DNA of 29,476 bases from CAYUHZ01 sp964444625. Its GTDB lineage: Bacteria; Patescibacteriota; Patescibacteriia; Patescibacteriales; GWC2-42-12. Where the stretch lies: positions 1-29,476 of the forward strand of contig CAYUHZ010000007.1 in assembly GCA_964444625.1 (NCBI GenBank), given 5' to 3'. Shown one piece after another: positions 7,063 through 15,194 of this stretch. How positions within the stretch are numbered: position 1 is the stretch's first letter; each line of letters opens with the position of its first letter. The notes beneath the pieces are model-generated. The model searched no databases and had not been told where the DNA came from. It saw only the letters and a program-made list of their open reading frames with translations. The position numbers were made by a program, and so were the translations under genes.

Positions 7063-8295
7063 ATGAGGATGGAAAAAAGAAAAAAAATTATTTTTGTTCT
7101 GTTATTTTTTTGCCTTTTTTTAGACTTTAATCAAGCACAAGCCTCTGCTTTGAGTTCAAAGTTATCCGGCAGAATAGTGCTCGATATTGAGCGAAATGGC
7201 GAGGCTTGGTATATTAATCCGATCGATCAAAGAAGATATTATCTTGGACGTCCAGCAGACGCTTTTTTGGCGATGCGCAACCTCGGTCTCGGTATTAGCG
7301 AGTTAAATTTTCAGCGCCTTGCTCAGGCGGGCATGCCAATAACCGGAGATCTGGAGCTTGCCAGGAAGCTAGCCGGCAGAATTGTAATTCAAACCGAAAA
7401 AAACGGAGAAGCCTGGTACATCAACCCGGTTGATTTAAAGAAATATTATTTAGGCCGCCCATCTGATGCTTTCCGGGTGATGCGGGAGCTGGGTTTGGGC
7501 ATCACTCGCGCCAATTTGGCTCGTATCCACAAAGCAGGAATGGATGAAAGCCTTGATCAATATAGTTCGTACCAACACAAAACAGTTGCTTTGCCGACAG
7601 GAGAATTTAAAGTCGAGATCATAGATATCGACTTAAATGATCCTGATTTAAAAATTATTACAGATACCGCCGAAGATTTCGCTTGCCGGAATGATTGTCG
7701 GGCCCAGCCGCTTGATAGTTATATTTTCACCCACAATGGTTTTGCCGGAATAAACGGCAGTTATTTTTGCGATTTAAACGGTTGCAGTGCGAAAAATTAT
7801 TTTTTTTATCCGGTATACAAGACTGTCGCGGAAAGGCTGATTAACGAAGATCAGCTTAAATGGTGGACAACCGGCCCGTTAGTTGCCTTTGATCAGAATA
7901 ATAAATTTTATTATTTTAAAGACAGTCGGGATTTCGCCAGTCAAGAATCATTCCAATCCCGCAATAACGTTAAATTGCAAGCATTGCTTGGCAATAAGCC
8001 GAGATTGATTGAAAATTATATGAATGCCATGATCGAGTGGGAGTTGGACGCCAAACAGTTAAAAGGCAAAAGCCGGAAGAACGCCATAGCCTACCGCGAT
8101 AACCATGTTTTATTGGTTTCGGTAAACAATGCGACATTGGCGCAATTGGCTGATGTATTGAAAGTTCTCAAAGTCGAGTATGCCTTGAATCTTGACGCCG
8201 GCGCATCCACTGCTTTGTTTTATAACGATGAATATATGCTTGGTCCGGGGCGGGACGTGCCCAACGCGATAATTTTTTCAAAAAATAAAAACTAA
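7063..8295 (+). CDS. Secreted protein: two GRIV/NGEAWYINP repeats plus phosphodiester glycosidase-like domain
   Basis: A 410-residue exported protein. The signal peptide covers about residues 1-28 (KRKK, hydrophobic core, QAQASA). Two tandem 50-residue repeats follow (34-83 and 103-152), each with GRIV, NGEAWYINP, YYLGRP, DAF and LGLGI. This module recurs in CPR cell-surface proteins and may bind cell-wall glycan; that function is inference. The C-terminal half (about 170-405) fits the phosphodiester glycosidase / NAGPA-like (DUF2233) family: GINGSYF, then WTTGPLVAF, NAIAY and the signature LNLDAGAS near 377-384. NAGPA-type enzymes cleave GlcNAc from phosphodiesters, and bacterial relatives act on envelope polymers. 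Cys residues (CRNDC, CDLNGC) suggest disulfides outside the membrane. Start: the ATG at 7063; Met3 is an alternative. Confidence 0.8.
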   Translation: MRMEKRKKIIFVLLFFCLFLDFNQAQASALSSKLSGRIVLDIERNGEAWYINPIDQRRYYLGRPADAFLAMRNLGLGISELNFQRLAQAGMPITGDLELARKLAGRIVIQTEKNGEAWYINPVDLKKYYLGRPSDAFRVMRELGLGITRANLARIHKAGMDESLDQYSSYQHKTVALPTGEFKVEIIDIDLNDPDLKIITDTAEDFACRNDCRAQPLDSYIFTHNGFAGINGSYFCDLNGCSAKNYFFYPVYKTVAERLINEDQLKWWTTGPLVAFDQNNKFYYFKDSRDFASQESFQSRNNVKLQALLGNKPRLIENYMNAMIEWELDAKQLKGKSRKNAIAYRDNHVLLVSVNNATLAQLADVLKVLKVEYALNLDAGASTALFYNDEYMLGPGRDVPNAIIFSKNKN

Positions 8296-8304
8296 TCAAA
8301 AATT

Positions 8305-8585
8305 ATGGGAAGCATAGGTGATTTTCAAAAAATACTAACTGACAAAGAAGAAGTTTATCTTCGAATAAAAGTTCATCCTCAATCAAGTAATAATCAAATC
8401 AAAGATTTAATGTCAGACGGAACGATTAAGTCGATATCGCTGCTCCGGCAGAAAAAGGGAGGGCAAATCACGAATTAGTAAATTTTTTAGCTAAAGAATT
8501 TGACGTATCAGCAAAAAATGTTAAGATAATCAGCGGAGCAACTAAAAGGATAAAATTAATAAAAATCGTAAAATCTAAATCTTAG
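8305..8585 (+). pseudogene. DUF167 (YggU-like) gene with a one-base frameshift
   Basis: From the ATG at 8305 the first frame reads the DUF167 N-terminus (EEVYLRIKVHPQSS, SDGTIK), then derails and stops at 8476-8478. The rest of the family is intact in another frame from 8433 to the TAG at 8583-8585: DIAAPAEKGRANHELVNFLA, then the NVKIISGATKRIKLIKI region. The break lies at about 8430-8431, where aag-tc-gat would be restored to K-V-D by one extra base. The full product would be about 93 residues, normal for the family, whose function is poorly known. It starts 9 nt after the preceding gene. It could be a genuine recent pseudogene or an assembly error. Confidence 0.85.
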
Positions 8586-8609
8586 TTGAATCAGAAATTT
8601 TTGATTCAA
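8586..8609. repeat. Inverted repeat after the DUF167 pseudogene
   Basis: ttgaatca (8586-8593) pairs perfectly with tgattcaa (8602-8609), directly after the stop codon. An A-run rather than a T-run follows, so as a + strand terminator it is atypical. Confidence 0.45.
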
Positions 8610-8659
8610 GATAAAAAAGAGTGTAAATTTTAACTTTGATATTTAAATTTAATTGAATT

Positions 8660-9364
8660 ATGGCAGAAACAAAAACACAAAACATCCCCGCGCATATTGG
8701 TATTATTATGGATGGTAATCGACGCTGGGCAAAAGAAAGGAACTTGCCTATTTTTGAGGGCCATTTGAAAGGTTATGATAAAATGAGGCAAATGCCAGCT
8801 TGGTTTTTCGCTCGCGGCGTTAAGGCGGTATCGGTCTATGCTTTTTCAACAGAAAACTGGCAACGTTCCAGAGACGAGGTGAACTACCTGATGAAGCTTT
8901 TGAAATCAGCAATCGAAAAAGAGACAGAAGAAAGTAGGCAGAAAAATTATCGCATTTTAATTAGCGGACGCATTGATGAGTTGCCGGGAGATTTGCCAGA
9001 TAGTTGTCGCCAGCTGATTGAAGCAACCAAGAATTATTCCGCGGGAATCATTAATATCTGTTTGAATTACGGCGGACAAGCTGAAATCATGGATGTGGTG
9101 GCAAAAATTCTCAAAAATAAAATAGAATTGGAGCAAGTGCACGAAGGCATGATCAGAAAATACCTTTATCATGGCGACCTGCCTGATCTGGATGCCATCA
9201 TCAGAACCTCAGGGGAACAGCGCTTGTCCGGTTTTATGCTCTGGCAATCGACTTATAGCGAGTTGTTTTTCTTGAAAAAATACTGGCCAGATTTTGAAGA
9301 ATCAGATGTTGAGCATGTTTTACAGGAGTATGCGACGAGAAAAAGAAGGTTTGGAGGGGATTGA
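8660..9364 (+). CDS. uppS: Isoprenyl transferase (undecaprenyl diphosphate synthase)
   Basis: A 234-residue cis-prenyltransferase that extends FPP with isopentenyl diphosphate to make the long-chain lipid carrier for peptidoglycan and glycans; cytoplasmic, membrane-associated. Signatures are in order: IMDGNRRWAK with catalytic Asp18, EGH, YAFSTENW, LNYGG, and the C-terminal pyrophosphate-binding block IRTSGEQRLSGFMLWQ followed by YSELFF and WPDF. Length is normal. It ends in TGA, the only TGA stop among the complete genes here, and the product ends in the family-typical RRFGG, so TGA is a real stop and recoding to Gly (as in some CPR lineages) is unlikely. The start ATG has no Shine-Dalgarno. 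Product chain length cannot be read from sequence. Confidence 0.95.
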   Translation: MAETKTQNIPAHIGIIMDGNRRWAKERNLPIFEGHLKGYDKMRQMPAWFFARGVKAVSVYAFSTENWQRSRDEVNYLMKLLKSAIEKETEESRQKNYRILISGRIDELPGDLPDSCRQLIEATKNYSAGIINICLNYGGQAEIMDVVAKILKNKIELEQVHEGMIRKYLYHGDLPDLDAIIRTSGEQRLSGFMLWQSTYSELFFLKKYWPDFEESDVEHVLQEYATRKRRFGGD

Positions 9365-9475
9365 TTGGAATTATAATATGATTAACTTTTAATTTGCCTT
9401 AGAAACAAATTTATCCGTTCCACTGAGAATGGATTTTTTATTGAAAAATAACTCCAAACCTGCTAAGCTTGGTGC

Positions 9476-10684
9476 ATGACAAATGAAACAAAAAAAACTC
9501 CTCTAGCCGATCGGATGAGGCCACAAATTTTAGCGGAATTTTTGGGACAGGAAGATATTATCGGCGAAGGCAAATTGTTGCGACAAGCAATTGTCGCCGA
9601 CAATCTGCCATCCATGATATTTTGGGGTCCACCCGGTAGCGGCAAGACGACTTTAGCTTATATTATTGCCAAGCAAACCAAGGCTGAATTTGTCCAGATT
9701 AGCGCTGTAACCAGCGGTTTGCGAGATTTGCGGTTGATTATTAAAAAAGCCAAGGAAAACGCGCTATACGAAAAAAAAACCATATTGTTTATTGACGAGA
9801 TTCATCGCTGGAACAAGGCGCAACAAGACGCTCTTTTGCCGCACGTTGAAAATGGCGCTTTGATATTGATTGGCGCCACCACTGAAAATCCCAGTTTTGA
9901 GGTGCGTGGCGCTTTATTGTCGCGTTGCCGCGTATTCGTTTTACAACAGTTAAAAGCCGAAGAGATAGCTGTTTTGATTGGCAGGGCAATAACTGACAAA
10001 GAAAGAGGTTTGGGCAAGCTGGGCATATCAATCAGTCCCGAAGATATTTTACTGCTGTCCCAGATGTCCAACGGCGATGTTCGCGTCGCTTTGAACGTTT
10101 TAGAATACGCCAGTTCAATCAGTCAAAAGATAAACGTTGATGCCATCAAAGAGGCGTTTCAAAAATCATATTTATTTTACGATAAAGACGGCGAAGAACA
10201 CCATAATATAATTTCGGCTCTGCACAAATCTTTGCGCGGTTCGGATGCTGATGCCGCGCTTTATTGGCTTGCCCGCATGGTAGAAGCCGGAGAAGATCCG
10301 CTCTATATCGCGCGCCGTTTGGTGCGCTTTTCCTCTGAAGATGTCGGCCTTGCTAACTCCAAAGCATTAGAACAGGCGGTCGCGGCATATCAGGCCTGTT
10401 ATTTCATCGGTTTGCCCGAGTGCAACGTGATTTTGGCTCAAGCCGTGGTATACTTAGCCAAGTGCCAAAAATCAAACGAGCTTTATGTTGCTTATAATCA
10501 GGCGGCGCGCGACGTGCGCGAACAGGGAAATTTACCCGTACCATTGCATGTTAGAAACGCCCCGACCAAGCTGATGAAAGAGTTGGATTACGGTAATAAT
10601 TACAAATATTCACCAGATTATAATTATAAAGAGAAGCAAGAATACTTGCCGGAGAAATTGAAAGGAAGAAAGTATATTAAATAA
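9476..10684 (+). CDS. rarA: AAA+ ATPase RarA (MgsA), replication-associated recombination factor
   Basis: A 402-residue clamp-loader-like AAA+ ATPase acting at stalled replication forks, in complex with SSB and DNA. It has the N-terminal PLADRMRPQ and FLGQEDI, Walker A GPPGSGKT (51-58), Walker B LFIDEIHR, sensor-1 GATTENPSFEV and the arginine-finger region LLSRCRVF. The C-terminal RarA domain has SLRGSDADAALYWLARM, AGEDPLYIARRLVR and SSEDVGLA. The Walker B extension reads HRWNKAQQD, where most relatives have HRFNKAQQD; this is a conservative change. Length is slightly short of the usual 430-450. The ATG at 9476 follows gcttggtgc with no ribosome-binding site; a poor promoter-like TTGAAA at 9441 precedes it. 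Confidence 0.95.
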   Translation: MTNETKKTPLADRMRPQILAEFLGQEDIIGEGKLLRQAIVADNLPSMIFWGPPGSGKTTLAYIIAKQTKAEFVQISAVTSGLRDLRLIIKKAKENALYEKKTILFIDEIHRWNKAQQDALLPHVENGALILIGATTENPSFEVRGALLSRCRVFVLQQLKAEEIAVLIGRAITDKERGLGKLGISISPEDILLLSQMSNGDVRVALNVLEYASSISQKINVDAIKEAFQKSYLFYDKDGEEHHNIISALHKSLRGSDADAALYWLARMVEAGEDPLYIARRLVRFSSEDVGLANSKALEQAVAAYQACYFIGLPECNVILAQAVVYLAKCQKSNELYVAYNQAARDVREQGNLPVPLHVRNAPTKLMKELDYGNNYKYSPDYNYKEKQEYLPEKLKGRKYIK

Positions 10685-10717
10685 TTTTTTTATTTTTTTA
10701 TTAATTTTAAATTTCCA

Positions 10718-10745
10718 ATGACAAATGAGAAATTAATTCTATAAT
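10718..10745 (+). promoter_or_regulatory. Promoter for the malic enzyme gene
   Basis: ATGACA (10718-10723, 5 of 6 to TTGACA) is followed by a 16-nt spacer and a perfect TATAAT (10740-10745). Transcription would begin near 10752, giving a leader of about 63 nt before the ATG at 10815. Confidence 0.6.
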
Positions 10746-10814
10746 TTTTGGCATTATGATTTGGAGTTTGATTTAACATTTAGAATCAGTCATTTTTCAT
10801 TTAATTTTAATATT

Positions 10815-11942
10815 ATGGATTACAACAAAAAATCTATCGAGCTTCACAAGAAGAAAAGGGGAAAGATCGAGATAAGATCGAAAGTAAGCTTAAAAACCAA
10901 GAACGATCTGTCGATTGCCTATACCCCAGGTGTTGGTGCGGTATGCGCTGAGATCGGCAAAGACAAGAAGAGGTCCTGGGAGCTGACCAATCGCGCTAAT
11001 CAGGTCGCGATCGTTTCTGACGGTACGGCTATCTTGGGTTTAGGCAACCTCGGTCCGGAGGCAGCCATGCCGGTAATGGAAGGCAAATCAATAATTTTCA
11101 AAGAATTCGCCGGTATAGATGCCATGCCTTTGTGTATTAACACCACCGACGTTGAAGATATTGTCAGATTTTGCAAGCAGATTGAGCCGAGTTTTGCCGG
11201 TATAAACCTGGAGGATATAGCCGCGCCAAGATGTTTTGATATTTTAGAACGTTTGGAAAAAGAATTATCTATACCGGTTTTTCATGACGATCAAGATGGC
11301 ACGGCAATTGTCGTGCTGGCGGCTTTGATCAATGCCGCTAAGGTAGTTAAGCGGCCGATAAATAAGCTGAAAATCATCATCAATGGCGCGGGTGCCGCCG
11401 GCATTGCTGTGACTAAATTATTATTAACCTATGGCGCGAAAGATATAATTTTGCTCGATACGCAAGGCGCTATCTACGAAGGTCGGCCAGATTTGAATTG
11501 CGCCAAACTTGAAATCGCCAAACTGATAAATAGGGGAAATTTCAAAGGCGGTCTGGCTGAATGTTTAGTCGGACGCGATGTCTTCATTGGGCTATCAAAG
11601 GGCAATCTGCTAACGGTTGAAATGGCAAAAACCATGAATAAAGGAGCGATAATTTTTGCCATGGCAAATCCTGTACCGGAAATAATGCCTGGCTTGGCGC
11701 TGAAAGCCGGGGCAGCGATAGTCGGTACCGGCCGTTCTGATTTCGCTAACCAAATCAACAACTCTTTGGTTTTTCCTGGATTATTCCGTGGCTTGCTTGA
11801 TTATAAAGTAAGGCAAGTCACCGCCAAGATTAAATTAGCCGCTGCTGAGGCATTGGCTGATTCTATCAAGCCGAAAAAAGACAAAATCCTGCCCCTGATG
11901 TCGGAAAGGAAGATTGCCGCAATCGCAAAAGCTGTAAAATAG
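10815..11942 (+). CDS. NAD(P)-dependent malic enzyme, short bacterial/archaeal type
   Basis: A 375-residue enzyme that oxidatively decarboxylates malate to pyruvate and CO2. Start chosen at 10815 rather than the in-frame ATG at 10761, because family sequence begins at SIELHKKKRGKIEI and the extra 18 residues look like translated leader. Key features: catalytic Tyr36 in YTPGVG, Lys91 in EGKSIIFKEFAG, metal-site NLED (Glu133/Asp134), HDDQ (157-160), Rossmann motif GAGAAG (191-196), MANPVPEI and FPGLFRG. There is no phosphotransacetylase-like C-terminal domain. One oddity: the very conserved DDQHGTA reads DDQDGTA, with Asp161 in place of His. Cofactor preference is uncertain. queH follows 22 nt later. 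Confidence 0.92.
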   Translation: MDYNKKSIELHKKKRGKIEIRSKVSLKTKNDLSIAYTPGVGAVCAEIGKDKKRSWELTNRANQVAIVSDGTAILGLGNLGPEAAMPVMEGKSIIFKEFAGIDAMPLCINTTDVEDIVRFCKQIEPSFAGINLEDIAAPRCFDILERLEKELSIPVFHDDQDGTAIVVLAALINAAKVVKRPINKLKIIINGAGAAGIAVTKLLLTYGAKDIILLDTQGAIYEGRPDLNCAKLEIAKLINRGNFKGGLAECLVGRDVFIGLSKGNLLTVEMAKTMNKGAIIFAMANPVPEIMPGLALKAGAAIVGTGRSDFANQINNSLVFPGLFRGLLDYKVRQVTAKIKLAAAEALADSIKPKKDKILPLMSERKIAAIAKAVK

Positions 11943-11964
11943 TTTTAATTTTACCAAATTTTTT

Positions 11965-12513
11965 ATGCCTGAAAACAATAAGCCAAAATTGCTGCTACAC
12001 ATTTGTTGTGCCGGTTGCGGAGCTTATATCAGCCAGCTTTTAAGCAAGAAGCTTGAAGTCGCTTTATTTTATTTTAATCCCAATATATTCCCCAAGGCAG
12101 AATATGAAAAAAGGCTAACTGAAACTAAGAAGGTTTGCGGGAGGTTTAACCTAGAATTATTAGTCGGAGATTATAAATACAATGATTGGCTAGAGGCTAT
12201 AAAAGGAAGAGAGGATGCTCTCGAGAAAGGTGAAAGGTGTTTAATTTGTTATCGTTGGCGCTTGGCAGAAACGGCAAAATTAGCCAAGGCGAAAAAATAT
12301 GGTTTGTTTGCCACAACACTCACCATCAGTCCGTATAAAAACGCCCTTGCCATCAGTGCGATTGGCAATGAATTGGCGGATAATCTTGGCATTAATTTTT
12401 TCGATCAAGATTTCAAGAAGCAAGATGGTTTTAAAAAATCAATTTTATTATCTCGCGAGCTAGGATTGTATCGCCAAAACTATTGCGGATGCGAGTATAG
12501 CATAAAACAATAA
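11965..12513 (+). CDS. queH: Epoxyqueuosine reductase QueH (DUF208)
   Basis: A 182-residue iron-sulfur enzyme catalysing the last step of queuosine synthesis, reducing epoxyqueuosine in tRNA; it is the non-homologous replacement for QueG. Conserved cysteine motifs are complete: HICCAGC (Cys14, 15, 18), GERCLICY, and LYRQNYCGC at the C-terminus. FYFNPNIFPKAEYEKR and TLTISPYKN are also family blocks. Length is typical. No other queuosine genes are visible here, so the cell may salvage a precursor or encode the rest elsewhere. It is probably co-transcribed with the malic enzyme gene; no terminator is evident after it. Confidence 0.93.
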   Translation: MPENNKPKLLLHICCAGCGAYISQLLSKKLEVALFYFNPNIFPKAEYEKRLTETKKVCGRFNLELLVGDYKYNDWLEAIKGREDALEKGERCLICYRWRLAETAKLAKAKKYGLFATTLTISPYKNALAISAIGNELADNLGINFFDQDFKKQDGFKKSILLSRELGLYRQNYCGCEYSIKQ

Positions 12514-12544
12514 AGCACTATAAATACAATTTATTTGCATAATT

Positions 12545-12573
12545 TTGATTTATTGTCTGTTCTTTATTATAAT
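12545..12573 (+). promoter_or_regulatory. Promoter for the pilT gene cluster
   Basis: TTGATT (12545-12550, 4 of 6) is followed by a 17-nt spacer and a perfect TATAAT (12568-12573), giving a leader of roughly 38 nt before the ATG at 12618. Confidence 0.6.
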
Positions 12574-12617
12574 AAATACAGGCCTATCAATTTATATTAA
12601 ATTATTATTGATTGTTT

Positions 12618-13661
12618 ATGGATATTTATTACTATTTTGATCAAGCAGTATCAGCTAAGGCGTCTGATCTTCATTTGGTTGAAGGTAGCGTTCCCGCAAT
12701 GCGGGTTAACGGCTCATTAGAACGTATCGGTCTGGATATTATTCCAGCCGGGGAATTGCGATATGCTGTGTTTAATATCATTGATGAAGCAACAAAAGAA
12801 CGATTTTTACGCAAAAAAGACCTGGATATCAGCCTAAATTTTTCCGAAAACAGATTTAGAATAAATTTACATTTTCAAGAAGGTAAGATCGGGTTAAGCG
12901 CTAGATTCGTTTCTCGGGAAATACCAAGCCCTGCCGACGTGGGTTTTAATGAAGTTATTTATAAGTTAACCCATTTAAATGATGGCTTGGTCTTGGTGAC
13001 TGGTCCTTCGGGCGCTGGTAAATCAACTACTTTAGCCGTGATGATTGATTTGATAAATTCAGAAAGAAATTCTCATATCATAACCATTGAGGATCCGATT
13101 GAATATTCTTTTCACGATAAGAAAAGTATAATCGAACAAAGACAACTCGGTCGTGATACTCAAAGTTTTTATTCCGCCTTAAAATACGCGTTGAGACAAG
13201 ATCCTAACGTTATCATGGTTGGAGAAATGAGAGATCTTGATACTGTGACAGCGGCTTTAACCGCCGCAGAAACGGGTCACTTGGTCTTTTCCACTCTTCA
13301 TACTTCTACCGCCATTGAGACGATTTCACGCATTGTTGACATATTTCCCACGCAACAACATAGTCAAGTGTTGGGCCAATTGTCTCGGGCGCTTAGAGCG
13401 GTAGTAACTCAACAGATACTGCCAAAAAAGGACGGCGGCTTGATAGTGGCGCGTGAAATCATGTTTAATACCGGAGGAGTTTCCAATCTTATCCGTCAAA
13501 ATCAGCTCGGGCAGATTTACTCCGCCATCGAAACCGGTTATCAGGAGGGCATGATTACCATGAATAAAGCGGTTGAAAATTTATACAAAGCAGGTTTAAT
13601 CCATGAAGATACGGCAAAAAATCGCCGTCGGGATTTGAATAATCAGTTCACTTATTATTAG
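12618..13661 (+). CDS. pilT: Type IV pilus retraction ATPase PilT
   Basis: A 347-residue hexameric secretion-type ATPase that powers pilus retraction at the cytoplasmic face of the membrane. The N-terminal PAS-like domain begins with ASDLHL. Walker A is GPSGAGKST (129-137); ITIEDPIEY is the Asp box; GEMRDLDTV is the Walker B region; TGHLVFSTLHT is the His box. A C-terminal segment SNLIRQNQLGQIYSAIETG corresponds to the AIRNLIRE-type element that marks PilT rather than PilB. Start at ATG 12618; an in-frame TTG at 12612 would add only two residues. Other pilus genes are not in the window. It is the first gene of an apparent operon running to 16403. Confidence 0.95.
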   Translation: MDIYYYFDQAVSAKASDLHLVEGSVPAMRVNGSLERIGLDIIPAGELRYAVFNIIDEATKERFLRKKDLDISLNFSENRFRINLHFQEGKIGLSARFVSREIPSPADVGFNEVIYKLTHLNDGLVLVTGPSGAGKSTTLAVMIDLINSERNSHIITIEDPIEYSFHDKKSIIEQRQLGRDTQSFYSALKYALRQDPNVIMVGEMRDLDTVTAALTAAETGHLVFSTLHTSTAIETISRIVDIFPTQQHSQVLGQLSRALRAVVTQQILPKKDGGLIVAREIMFNTGGVSNLIRQNQLGQIYSAIETGYQEGMITMNKAVENLYKAGLIHEDTAKNRRRDLNNQFTYY

Positions 13662-13671
13662 CTTTTATTAT

Positions 13672-14004
13672 ATGCAACCAGAAAAATGGCGAGAAATAAA
13701 AGGAAAAATATTGGATAATTTTTCCATTGAAGAGCAAGGCAACCGGCATGAAGATGAGCAAGGCGGAGCAGATATCGAATACCTTATTTTTGAAAGCCCG
13801 TTGGGCAGAGTGCGTTTAGACTATGTCTCAAGGCCGGTAGTGCTGGATAAAAAAACTATTTATTCCAGAAGAATAGGTTCCGAGAGCACGGTTGAATATG
13901 TTTACAGCGATAGCGAGCGGAACTACAAACTGGAAATTTACCGCTGGGACGAGGAACAGGATGATTGGCAAGAGATAGACGCAAAAAAATTCTCCTTAAT
14001 TTAA
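13672..14004 (+). CDS. Small acidic protein, unknown function
   Basis: A 110-residue soluble protein, strongly acidic, without signal or TM segments. It opens with a Trp-containing helix (PEKWREIKGKILDNF) and continues with alternating strands (EYLIFESPLGRVRLDYV, TVEYVYSD, YKLEIYRWDEEQDDW), suggesting a small alpha+beta or beta-barrel fold. I do not recognise the family. It starts 10 nt after pilT and ends 11 nt before the next gene, so it is very likely co-expressed with PilT; a pilus accessory role is only a guess from position. Confidence 0.75.
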   Translation: MQPEKWREIKGKILDNFSIEEQGNRHEDEQGGADIEYLIFESPLGRVRLDYVSRPVVLDKKTIYSRRIGSESTVEYVYSDSERNYKLEIYRWDEEQDDWQEIDAKKFSLI

Positions 14005-14015
14005 ACTTAAAGATT

Positions 14016-14420
14016 ATGAGCAAGCGATTAAAAAATTTTAGTTTGGGACTGATAATTTTTTCTTTTTTATTGGTTTTATCCTTTGTATTGTATCAACCAG
14101 AAAAAAAGTTGGAGACAGAAAGCCAAAAATCAAAAAAAATTATTCAATTGGAAAATGAATATCAACAACAAGCAAAAATGATTTTGGCCGATTATAGGCA
14201 AATAGCCAATTTAAGCAGTATTTCCTCTTCGGAAATATCGGTTTTAAGAAGCAGGTTGTTGCAACTGACAGTTCCTTTGAAATTCAAAGATCTTCATTTA
14301 GATTTGGTTTTGGCTTTTACTAAGACGGAGGATTCCCTTGCCAAACAGGACCAGAAGCTAGCCAATGAAAGCCAACAACTTATCAACAAGGTCCTGGTTA
14401 ATTATCAATGGCTTAATTAA
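14016..14420 (+). CDS. Bitopic membrane protein with coiled-coil-like ectodomain, unknown
   Basis: A 134-residue protein with one N-terminal TM helix (about 9-26, flanked by Lys/Arg) and a long helical, Gln/Lys/Glu-rich region outside. The start is set at 14016; the frame is open to an ATG at 13965, but those 17 codons overlap the upstream gene and look unlike protein sequence (ARDRRKKILLN). The topology predicts a cytoplasmic N-terminus and an external helical hairpin with Ser/Leu-rich heptads (EISVLRSRLLQL, QDQKLANESQQLINKV). No family recognised. It is followed after 3 nt by a polytopic membrane protein, suggesting a shared complex. Confidence 0.7.
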   Translation: MSKRLKNFSLGLIIFSFLLVLSFVLYQPEKKLETESQKSKKIIQLENEYQQQAKMILADYRQIANLSSISSSEISVLRSRLLQLTVPLKFKDLHLDLVLAFTKTEDSLAKQDQKLANESQQLINKVLVNYQWLN

Positions 14421-14423
14421 TTT

Positions 14424-15185
14424 ATGTTGCTGATAAGACTATTGCCGTTGTTAGCTCCGATTTTTATTTTTTGCTTGAATCAGGTTTTTTTCTTTTTTCC
14501 GAAATTTTTGTATATAGTTTTAGTTTTTTCCGGCTTGGTTTTATTCTTTGTTTTTTGGCGCATATCTTTAGAGACGAAAGTTGATAAAAAATGGTGGGAT
14601 TATTTTTTGTTGCCAGTTCTTTTATCCTTTGCCCTTACTGTTTACTCAATTTTTTTGACCAACAAAATTTTGATTCAGATTTTGTTTATTTTGAATTCAA
14701 TCATTCTTTATTCATATATCAAGGCGGTTTATTATTATTTGATTCAGCCGGAAAAATATAAAGCTTTTAGCATTGAGAATATTTCTTCCGCAGCAAATTT
14801 ATTTTGTTTTTTTCTGATTGCAGCCATAATTTACGGCTTGCAGTCTTTTCTGAATTTCTCTGTTGCATTATCTGCTGTTGCCATGCTTTTTTTGGTTGTT
14901 TTTTTGGTTTATCAAAATATTTGGTCAAGCAAGATCTCTCAACCGGGCTCATTGTCTTATATTTTTATCATTTGTTTAATAATTATAGAGTTAATGTGGT
15001 TAATTTCTTTTTTGCCGGTTAATTTTAATATCAGCGCTTTAACCATCTCAATTGTTTATTATATTATAATTGGTTTGACTAAAAATTATTTAAGCGATCA
15101 GTTGGATAACCAGACGATTAGATCGTATTTGATTTTTGGTTTCGTGGGCTTGGCTATCATTTTTGCGAGCTCTAAATGGTTTTAA
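14424..15185 (+). CDS. Polytopic membrane protein (8-9 TM), unknown function
   Basis: A 253-residue highly hydrophobic protein. Hydrophobic segments lie at about 3-22, 27-46, 62-79, 82-104, 122-140, 145-163, 176-197, 204-221 and 234-250. Connecting loops are short, the longest around 105-120 (QPEKYKAFSIENISS). No transporter or enzyme motif is evident. The gene lies between the single-TM helical protein and the HtrA-like protein, with gaps of 3 and 9 nt, so the three are almost certainly one transcriptional unit. Its composition is dominated by Phe, Ile and Leu, as usual for AT-rich membrane genes. Function unknown. Confidence 0.7.
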   Translation: MLLIRLLPLLAPIFIFCLNQVFFFFPKFLYIVLVFSGLVLFFVFWRISLETKVDKKWWDYFLLPVLLSFALTVYSIFLTNKILIQILFILNSIILYSYIKAVYYYLIQPEKYKAFSIENISSAANLFCFFLIAAIIYGLQSFLNFSVALSAVAMLFLVVFLVYQNIWSSKISQPGSLSYIFIICLIIIELMWLISFLPVNFNISALTISIVYYIIIGLTKNYLSDQLDNQTIRSYLIFGFVGLAIIFASSKWF

Positions 15186-15194
15186 AATAATTAA

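Noticed and set aside
8425..8440. Programmed frameshift in DUF167
   Set aside because: No slippery heptamer or downstream stem is evident, and the family is not known to use frameshifting.
9362..9364. TGA recoded as glycine
   Set aside because: The uppS product ends in the family-typical RRFGG right before TGA, and other genes use TAA/TAG normally, so TGA is a stop.
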